A stretch of DNA of 11,807 bases, taken from NCBI GenBank assembly GCA_046728115.1, contig JBKPDW010000407.1, forward strand, positions 1 to 11,807. The letters are read 5' to 3'. The stretch comes from CAVSWN01 sp046728115. GTDB lineage: Bacteria > Acidobacteriota > Vicinamibacteria > Vicinamibacterales > CAVVIG01. Below are positions 6,803 to 11,807 of this stretch, piece after piece. The position numbers and the translations under genes are program-made. The notes under the pieces were generated by a model that searched no databases, was not told the DNA's origin, and saw nothing but the letters and a program-made list of their open reading frames with translations. Position 1 is the first letter of the stretch, and the number at the start of each line of letters is the position of its first letter.

Positions 6803-8197
6803 CTATCGTTTTGCCCGGAGAAACCAGAACATCAACCCAAGCGCACACCACGCCACGAACGAGAGCCATTCGTTGCGCGTGAAGCTGCCTGGGACTCCTG
6901 GCACGACCTTCATCAGGATGATCGCGAGGCTGACGAACAGGCCAGCCCATGCGAGCAATGGCGACGTGTCGCCGTCGGATCCTCCGGTCCGCCGGCGACG
7001 AGCGAGGTAGGCCGCGCAGGCCGAGAGCCATCCGACGCCGACGGCGAGGGAGCCGACCTCGCTGATCGGCACCAGGATCGCGTCGCCGAAAACCGACGTG
7101 GCGATCGTCAGCGCGCCCATCAGCAGAATGGCGACGACCGGCGTGCCGAAGGACTCGTGAACGCGCCCCAGCGAAGCGTGCACCAGATTTCGGCGACCGA
7201 TCGCGTAGAGCATTCGGGTTGCGGCGACGAAGTTGCCGTTGAAGATCTTCAGCAGCGAAAGGAAGGCGCCGAACAGGATCAGTTGGGCGATCGCGTGCGA
7301 TCCAAACGTCCGCTCGAAGGCAACCTCCGTTCGCACGTGCCCCGAGACGATTTCCTGCCATGGATACACGAACGTCACCACCGCGATGATGATCACGTAG
7401 AAAATCAAACCGGCGAAGAGCGCGGCGTAAATGGCTTTCGTGAAGTTCAGCGGATCGAATCCGCTGCGGGCCTCTTCTGATCCTTTGGCGACGGACTCCC
7501 ACCCGGTCATGTAGTACGGGACGATCTGCATCACCAGAAACATCGAGAGCCACGCGCCGCCGGCGCCTGTCTTCGAGAAGAGCGGATGCCAGTTGGCGCT
7601 CGATCCACGAGCAAACCCGAGCAGCGTAAAGACGGCAAAAATGGCGAGCAAACCGAACGTCGTGACGTCCTGGAAGACGCCGCTCGGCCTGATGCCGCGA
7701 TAGTTGACGAAGACGATGAGGACCGTCAACGCGAAGCCGACAGCCACGCGCGGCCCGTAGATCGGGCTGCCGGCGACGACATAGAGCTGATGCGTGTTGA
7801 GCGACGGGAAAACACGGGAGAGCAGATTGCCCGTTGCCACGGCTTCCCACGGGCACACGATCGCGTAGGACAGGATCATCGTCCAGCCGGCGGCGAAGCT
7901 GATGAACGGCGGAAACACGGTTTCGGTGTACGCGATCTCGGCGCCCGCGTCCTGAATCCGGCGCACCAACCGCCCGTACGTATTCGCGATGGGGAAGAGC
8001 AGCAGGCCGCCGATGAGGAAGCCGAGCATCCCGCCGCCCGGCCCGCCACGCGAGAGCCAGTCGTCCATGAGGACGACCCACCCGACACCGATCATCGTGC
8101 CGAAGCCGAAGGTGAAGTACTCGATGGTACTGAGAGTGCCGTGCAGTCCTGCCGAACGCGCGTCGCGTGTACGCACCACGCGCGCACTGTAATTCAT
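6803..8197 (-). CDS. APC-superfamily amino-acid/polyamine permease
   Basis: A 464-residue membrane protein with about twelve hydrophobic segments. The first carries G-T-M-I-G-V-G-W (about 33-40), the unwound TM1 region of APC (amino acid-polyamine-organocation) transporters, preceded by a short basic N-terminus. Other family-like parts are G-W-E-S near 232-235 (TM6 region) and R-M-L-Y-A-I-G-R-R near 328-336 (end of TM8). It most likely imports an amino acid or related amine by cation coupling. The frame is open to an ATG at 8293, which would add 32 hydrophilic residues overlapping the divergent ureohydrolase; I prefer the ATG at 8197 because the conserved part starts just after it. Divergence from the agmatinase-family gene suggests a substrate such as arginine, agmatine or a guanidino compound, which is inference. 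No clear Shine-Dalgarno or promoter is seen. Confidence 0.88.
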   Translation of the reverse strand: MNYSARVVRTRDARSAGLHGTLSTIEYFTFGFGTMIGVGWVVLMDDWLSRGGPGGGMLGFLIGGLLLFPIANTYGRLVRRIQDAGAEIAYTETVFPPFISFAAGWTMILSYAIVCPWEAVATGNLLSRVFPSLNTHQLYVVAGSPIYGPRVAVGFALTVLIVFVNYRGIRPSGVFQDVTTFGLLAIFAVFTLLGFARGSSANWHPLFSKTGAGGAWLSMFLVMQIVPYYMTGWESVAKGSEEARSGFDPLNFTKAIYAALFAGLIFYVIIIAVVTFVYPWQEIVSGHVRTEVAFERTFGSHAIAQLILFGAFLSLLKIFNGNFVAATRMLYAIGRRNLVHASLGRVHESFGTPVVAILLMGALTIATSVFGDAILVPISEVGSLAVGVGWLSACAAYLARRRRTGGSDGDTSPLLAWAGLFVSLAIILMKVVPGVPGSFTRNEWLSFVAWCALGLMFWFLRAKR

Positions 8198-8220
8198 TTC
8201 GTTTTTTCGTGCTTCGTGGC

Positions 8221-8226
8221 TAGAAT
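8221..8226 (+). promoter_or_regulatory. Candidate -10 box for the agmatinase-family gene
   Basis: TAGAAT in the context GGCTAGAAT matches the sigma70 -10 consensus at five of six positions. Transcription would begin near 8233, only about 3 nt before the TTG at 8236, so the message could be almost leaderless, or have a leader of about 60 nt if the ATG at 8296 is used. There is no good -35 box; the sequence at 8198-8203 is TTCGTT. Confidence 0.35.
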
Positions 8227-8235
8227 GCGCGTCGA

Positions 8236-9165
8236 TTGGGTCATCAACCGCGTCCATCGTTCCGAAGTCCGCGATTCGCACAACCTGCGACATTCATGCG
8301 GCTGCCGCACGTCACGGATCCACGCGGTCTCGACGTCGCGATCGTCGGCGTGCCGTTCGACGGCGGCACGTCGTACCGTCCTGGCTCACGCCTCGGCCCC
8401 CGTGAGATCCGCACGCAGTCGTCGCTGATCCGGAACTACAGCTTCTTTCTGAAGGTCGCGCCGTTCGATCGCTTGAACGTCGCCGACGTCGGCGACATCG
8501 ATGCGCCGCCCGTGAGCATCGAGAAATGCTATGAGGCGGTCGAGGCGGGGATCGCCGCCATCGCCGACGCTGGCGCACGACCGATCGTGGTCGGCGGCGA
8601 TCACTCGATCACCCTGCCGATTCTTCGCGCCCTGGCCGGACGGCATGGCCGCCTCGGGCTCGTGCAATTCGACGCGCACCTCGACACGTGGGATGAATAC
8701 TTCGGCGGCAAATATTTTCACGGCACGCCGTTTCGACGCGCGATCGAGGAGGGGCTGATCGACGGGCAGCGGTTCGTCCAGGTCGGCATTCGAGGTCCGA
8801 TATACGGCGAGGCGGATTTCGATTTCCAGAGGCAGCACGGCATCACGACGATCGACATCGATCAGGTGAAGGACCGCGGCATTCCGTGGGTGATCGACGA
8901 GATCCGCCGTGTGGTGACTGGGCCTGCCTACATGACGTTCGATATCGACGCCGTCGATCCCGCATTCGCGCCCGGAACGGGGACGCCTGAGGTCGGCGGC
9001 CTCACCAGCCACGAAGCGCAGCGTCTCGTGCGCGGTCTCGCCCCTCTGCGTCTGGTCGGCGGCGATGTCGTCGAGGTCTCGCCCGTCTTCGACGGCCCTG
9101 CACAGGTGACCGCTGTGCTCGCCGCGAACCTGATCTTCGAATTTCTCTGCGTCCTCGCGCGCTGA
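8236..9165 (+). CDS. Agmatinase-family ureohydrolase
   Basis: A 309-residue enzyme of the arginase/agmatinase family, which hydrolyses guanidino compounds to urea plus an amine using two Mn ions. All metal motifs are present: G-G-D-H-S with His123, F-D-A-H-L-D with Asp146, His148 and Asp150, and F-D-I-D-A-V-D-P with Asp236 and Asp238, followed by A-P-G-T-G-T-P-E. D-V-V-E-V-S-P near 277-283 also fits. Agmatinase is the closest match, but guanidinobutyrase or a related activity cannot be excluded. The start is uncertain: an in-frame stop at 8221-8223 limits the frame, and the only early start codon is TTG at 8236. It keeps S-P-R-F-A-Q-P-A-T-F-M-R-L-P, which resembles the N-terminus of related enzymes; ATG at 8296 would remove 20 residues. 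It is divergent from the permease gene, which may supply substrate. Confidence 0.9.
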   Translation: MGHQPRPSFRSPRFAQPATFMRLPHVTDPRGLDVAIVGVPFDGGTSYRPGSRLGPREIRTQSSLIRNYSFFLKVAPFDRLNVADVGDIDAPPVSIEKCYEAVEAGIAAIADAGARPIVVGGDHSITLPILRALAGRHGRLGLVQFDAHLDTWDEYFGGKYFHGTPFRRAIEEGLIDGQRFVQVGIRGPIYGEADFDFQRQHGITTIDIDQVKDRGIPWVIDEIRRVVTGPAYMTFDIDAVDPAFAPGTGTPEVGGLTSHEAQRLVRGLAPLRLVGGDVVEVSPVFDGPAQVTAVLAANLIFEFLCVLAR

Positions 9166-9205
9166 CGCGAAGCCCGGCGACGCGCGAACGTCGTACAGCG
9201 GACGC

Positions 9206-9271
9206 GCGAGCACCCTCGGCGAAGCCGCGAGCACCCTGCAGCGAAGTCGCCCAGCACCCTGCGGCGAAGCC
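9206..9271. repeat. Degenerate tandem repeat, three units of 21-23 bp
   Basis: Three head-to-tail units lie at 9206-9226, 9227-9248 and 9249-9271. Each has the pattern GC(g/c)-AGCACCCT-(g)c(g/a)GCGAAG(c/t)C. A fourth partial start follows at 9272-9284. It sits between the ureohydrolase stop and the M61 peptidase gene and is not part of either frame. It may be one site of a dispersed intergenic repeat, but that cannot be judged from one window. Confidence 0.6.
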
Positions 9272-9288
9272 GCCCAACGAGCTGAAAA

Positions 9289-9307
9289 CGCCGCGCACTT
9301 TGCGGCG
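9289..9307 (+). terminator. GC hairpin, possible terminator after the ureohydrolase gene
   Basis: CGCCGC (9289-9294) pairs perfectly with GCGGCG (9302-9307) around a 7-nt loop, GCACTTT; an alternative pairing uses ACGCCGC with GCGGCGT ending at 9314. There is no T-run after it, so it is not a textbook intrinsic terminator. Its position, between a gene end and the next promoter, is the main support. Confidence 0.3.
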
Positions 9308-9339
9308 GCGGCGTGAAGGTACGATGCGGCCGCATCTGC

Positions 9340-9345
9340 TAGCAT
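9340..9345 (+). promoter_or_regulatory. Candidate -10 box of a leaderless promoter for the M61 peptidase
   Basis: TAGCAT, in the context GCTAGCAT, ends 6 nt before the ATG at 9352. With the usual 6-7 nt from the -10 box to the start of transcription, the message would begin at or next to the A of the start codon. The gene has no Shine-Dalgarno, as expected for a leaderless message. No convincing -35 box is seen. Confidence 0.35.
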
Positions 9346-9351
9346 CGATGA

Positions 9352-11181
9352 ATGGTCCGTCGTGCCCTCGTCTGTCTCTTGCTTCTGGCTGGCGCTTCGT
9401 CGTTTCAAGCGGTCGAACCCGTCCGCTATCGTTTCTCGTTTCCTGAACCTCAGCATCGGTGGATGCAGGTCGAAGCTACGTTCCCTGATATCGCGCATCC
9501 CACGCTTGAACTCCGAATGAGCCGATCGTCGCCAGGCCGGTATTCGCTGCACGACTTCGCGAAAAACGTCTACGACGTGCGCTCGTTTGGCGCCGACAGT
9601 CGCGAACTGCCGACGCTTCGGCCCGACCCGTACGGATGGAATGTAACCGGCCATGGCGGCACCGTGACGATCAAGTACAAGGTCTACGGCGATCGCATTG
9701 ACGGCACGTACCTCGCCGTCGACAGCACGCACGCGCACATCAACATGCCGGCGGCATTGATGTGGGCCCGAGGAATGGACGAACGTCCGGCGACGGTGAC
9801 CTTCGAGCAGCCTGCCGGTATGCATTGGGAGGTGGCCACGCAACTGCACGGTGACGGCCTGCAGTTCACCGCGCCAAACCTGCAGTACCTGATGGACAGC
9901 CCGGCGGAGTTTGGCCCGATCGCGGTGCGGCAGTTCTCGGTCGGTTCGAGCCGCTTTCGTTTTGCGCTCCACCACACTGGCACGAGCGGCGAGTTCGACA
10001 GCCTCCTCAGGGATGTCGAAGCCATTGTGCGCCAGGAAGGCGCGATCTTTCGTGAGTATCCGGCATACGAGCCCGGGTACTACTCGTTTCTAGCGGACTA
10101 TCTGCCCTACGCGAGCGGCGACGGCATGGAGCATCGCAACAGCACGGTCATCACATCGCCGGCCTCGATTGCGAGCGCGCGTACGGACCTGCTGGACACC
10201 GTCGCGCATGAATTCTTCCATTGCTGGAACGTCGAACGGATCCGCCCACGTGGGCTTGAACCGTTCGACTTCGATCGCGCGAATTTCTCGGGAGAGCTCT
10301 GGCTCGCCGAGGGCTTCACGCAGTACTACGGGCCGTTGGCGATGCACCGCGCGAAGCTGATCGATATCGACGAGACTGCCGGAACGCTCGCCCAGTTGGT
10401 CGAGGCTGTTCAGAGCCCAGGACATCTGGTGCGATCGGCCGAAGACTCCAGCCGTATGGCGGTGTTCACCGACGGCAGCCGGCCGATCGATCGTACGAAC
10501 TGGACGGATACGTTCATTTCGTATTACCCGTACGGCGGCGCAATCGCGCTGGCGCTCGATCTCACGCTCCGCGATCGAACGGACAGCCGCGTGTCGCTCG
10601 ACGATTTCATGTACGGCATGTGGAACCGTTTCGGCAAGCCCGGTGGATCGCGCGAGGGCTACGTCGACCACCCGTACTCGATCGACGATGCCGAGGCGAC
10701 GCTCGCCGCCGTCAGCGGCGACGCGGCGTTCGCGCGCGATTTCTTTGCGCGCTACGTTCACGGTCACGACGTGGCTGACTACGGGCGGCTGCTAGCGCGT
10801 GCCGGATTCGCCGTGCGCCGACGCCATCCGGGCCGCGCCTGGCTCGGCGACCTCCGCTTCGATTCTCACCGCGGCGCGCGTCTGGCAAATCTCGTCGCGC
10901 CGACCTGGCCCATATATGCCGCCGGCGTCGATCAGGATGACGAGCTGCAGCGTGTGGACGGCCAGCCAATCAGCGGCGAAGGCGACGTCGCAACAGTCCT
11001 GCAGCGCCGCAAGCCTGGCGACAGCATCCAGATTGTGTTCGTCGATCGCACGGGTGTGGCAAAAACGGTGACCGTGATGCTGGCTGAGGATCCCCACATC
11101 GAAGTAGTACCGATCGAGCGCGGCGGGATACTCACACCTGAGCAAAAAATCTTTCGCGCCAAATGGCTGGCGCCGAAGTAA
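9352..11181 (+). CDS. Secreted M61-family metallopeptidase (glycyl aminopeptidase-like) with C-terminal PDZ domain
   Basis: A 609-residue exported peptidase. Residues 1-20 form a short signal peptide (M-V-R-R, then a leucine-rich core). Residues about 22-190 match the N-terminal beta domain of the family. The catalytic domain has G-M-E-H-R-N at 258-263, zinc motif H286-E-F-F-H290 with Glu287 as catalytic base, and W-L-A-E320-G-F-T-Q-Y-Y giving the third zinc ligand. The C-terminal part from about 495 to 578 is a PDZ-like domain ending in a hydrophobic strand pattern (I-Q-I-V-F-V-D-R). M61 enzymes related to Sphingomonas glycyl aminopeptidase remove N-terminal Gly or Ala residues. With the S9 peptidase it points to extracytoplasmic peptide use. 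The ATG at 9352 is chosen for the signal peptide. It appears intact and stands alone, possibly on a leaderless message. Confidence 0.93.
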   Translation: MVRRALVCLLLLAGASSFQAVEPVRYRFSFPEPQHRWMQVEATFPDIAHPTLELRMSRSSPGRYSLHDFAKNVYDVRSFGADSRELPTLRPDPYGWNVTGHGGTVTIKYKVYGDRIDGTYLAVDSTHAHINMPAALMWARGMDERPATVTFEQPAGMHWEVATQLHGDGLQFTAPNLQYLMDSPAEFGPIAVRQFSVGSSRFRFALHHTGTSGEFDSLLRDVEAIVRQEGAIFREYPAYEPGYYSFLADYLPYASGDGMEHRNSTVITSPASIASARTDLLDTVAHEFFHCWNVERIRPRGLEPFDFDRANFSGELWLAEGFTQYYGPLAMHRAKLIDIDETAGTLAQLVEAVQSPGHLVRSAEDSSRMAVFTDGSRPIDRTNWTDTFISYYPYGGAIALALDLTLRDRTDSRVSLDDFMYGMWNRFGKPGGSREGYVDHPYSIDDAEATLAAVSGDAAFARDFFARYVHGHDVADYGRLLARAGFAVRRRHPGRAWLGDLRFDSHRGARLANLVAPTWPIYAAGVDQDDELQRVDGQPISGEGDVATVLQRRKPGDSIQIVFVDRTGVAKTVTVMLAEDPHIEVVPIERGGILTPEQKIFRAKWLAPK

Positions 11182-11221
11182 TGTTGCTGGGCCCGACCCC
11201 AATCCCAAGTCCCTGACTGTT

Positions 11222-11807
11222 ATGCCTCTGCCGTGGTTGCGGATTCTCGATGCGATGATCGGCGTGACCGATCTGGCGCGGAGCCTCCGGATTCGATCGC
11301 TCAGCCAGGGGAATCCCGACCAGCAGCTCGACACTGTCAACCGGACTAGCCCGGCACCACTGTCAGGACTCGAAGCGCGACTCGCAGGTGTCGTTGTTGC
11401 GGCTCTCAAGGAAGCCTTCGATCGCGACAGTCGACGACTCGAGCTCGAGCGTGCGCAGCTCGAAGCCGAGCGCGAACGCGCCGAACGCGCGCTGCGACTC
11501 GAGCTGCTGCGGCAGTCTGGCGAACGCGAAATTACGCGACAACGCCTGCTGTCTGGGGCGGCGGGCGCGACCTGGATCGGCACGCTGTTCTTCTCCTCAC
11601 GGCTGACGAGCGGGCCCCCTGCCGCACGCCTCGCTGTCGGCATCGGGTGGGTGCTGCTCCTGTTTGCGCTCGCGATGTCGTTTGTCGCCCAATCCAGGGT
11701 GGCGGCCTGGCTCAATCGCAGTATCGACAGCGCAGATCCTCGCGGCGCGGCGCCGTCTGGCGCTGCCGGTGTGCTGGCCTTGTGGCTGATGGTGCTCGGC
11801 CTTGCCC
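11222..11807 (+). CDS. Coiled-coil membrane protein, unrecognised (partial at right edge)
   Basis: An open frame of 195 complete codons running off the right edge, 40 nt after the M61 gene on the same strand. I do not recognise the family. After about 48 polar residues comes a long charged helix at about 50-108, rich in Leu, Glu, Arg and Ala with a heptad-like pattern, probably a coiled coil. It is followed by hydrophobic stretches at about 109-125, 136-156 and from 178 to the edge, likely membrane spans. Such a layout fits a membrane-anchored scaffold or sensor, but no function is claimed. The ATG at 11222 has no clear Shine-Dalgarno, so the true start could be at another in-frame codon. Consistent codon style and lack of stops support it being a real gene. 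Confidence 0.65.
   Translation, partial: MPLPWLRILDAMIGVTDLARSLRIRSLSQGNPDQQLDTVNRTSPAPLSGLEARLAGVVVAALKEAFDRDSRRLELERAQLEAERERAERALRLELLRQSGEREITRQRLLSGAAGATWIGTLFFSSRLTSGPPAARLAVGIGWVLLLFALAMSFVAQSRVAAWLNRSIDSADPRGAAPSGAAGVLALWLMVLGLA

Noticed and set aside
6689..8428. Plus-strand open frames at 6689-7480 and 7586-8428
   Set aside because: Both are antisense to the permease, whose transmembrane pattern and APC motifs are clear. Their translations are Arg/Asp/Glu-rich without domains.
8386..9975. A 529-codon open frame on the minus strand
   Set aside because: It runs antisense to the ureohydrolase and M61 genes and across the intergenic repeat, and shows no protein family features.
1..11807. 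tRNA, rRNA, CRISPR arrays, insertion sequences, phage or defence genes, and further in-frame TGA codons at catalytic Cys positions
   Set aside because: None was recognised. The other identified genes read through without internal stops, and no regular spaced direct repeats or transposase motifs were seen.

Overview
The window is GC-rich DNA with dense coding on both strands. The gene set is an alternative complex III respiratory cytochrome/oxidoreductase pair, secreted S9 and M61 peptidases, and a CxxC/UxxC redox protein. It suggests an aerobic, protein-degrading Acidobacteriota, plausibly class Vicinamibacteria. That placement is inferred from gene content and style, not from a marker gene.

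Layout. (1) 1-2065, minus strand: start of an alternative complex III (act) operon, with actA (pentaheme cytochrome) overlapping actB by 4 nt; actB runs off the left edge. (2) 2168-4207, minus: an exported S9 prolyl-oligopeptidase-type peptidase. (3) 4208-4302: intergenic region with a good sigma70-like promoter reading right. (4) 4303-6669, plus: an exported MetX-like alpha/beta hydrolase, an 8-cysteine zinc-ribbon protein, and a double-thioredoxin-fold protein disulfide oxidoreductase (PDO), closely spaced and probably cotranscribed. (5) 6803-8197, minus: an APC-family amino-acid/polyamine permease, convergent with the PDO gene. (6) 8236-9165, plus: an agmatinase-family ureohydrolase, divergent from the permease and plausibly acting on its imported substrate or a derivative. 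(7) 9166-9351: short intergenic region with a degenerate tandem repeat, a GC hairpin and a candidate leaderless promoter. (8) 9352-11181, plus: an exported M61 metallopeptidase with a PDZ domain. (9) 11222-11807, plus: 5' part of an unrecognised coiled-coil membrane protein.

The most notable item is the PDO gene at 6001-6669. A simple reading breaks it in two at an in-frame TGA (6442-6444). That TGA sits exactly where the first cysteine of the second CxxC active site belongs (T-P-T-U-P-H-C-P), the frame stays open and family-like to the end (222 residues), and a hairpin with a GGUC loop starts 11 nt after the TGA, as in bacterial SECIS elements. I read it as a selenoprotein, a Sec-containing PDO, not a pseudogene. 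The genes for selenocysteine synthesis and insertion (selA, selB, selC, selD) are not in this window, so the call depends on their presence elsewhere in the genome.

No tRNA, rRNA, CRISPR array, insertion sequence or phage gene was recognised.
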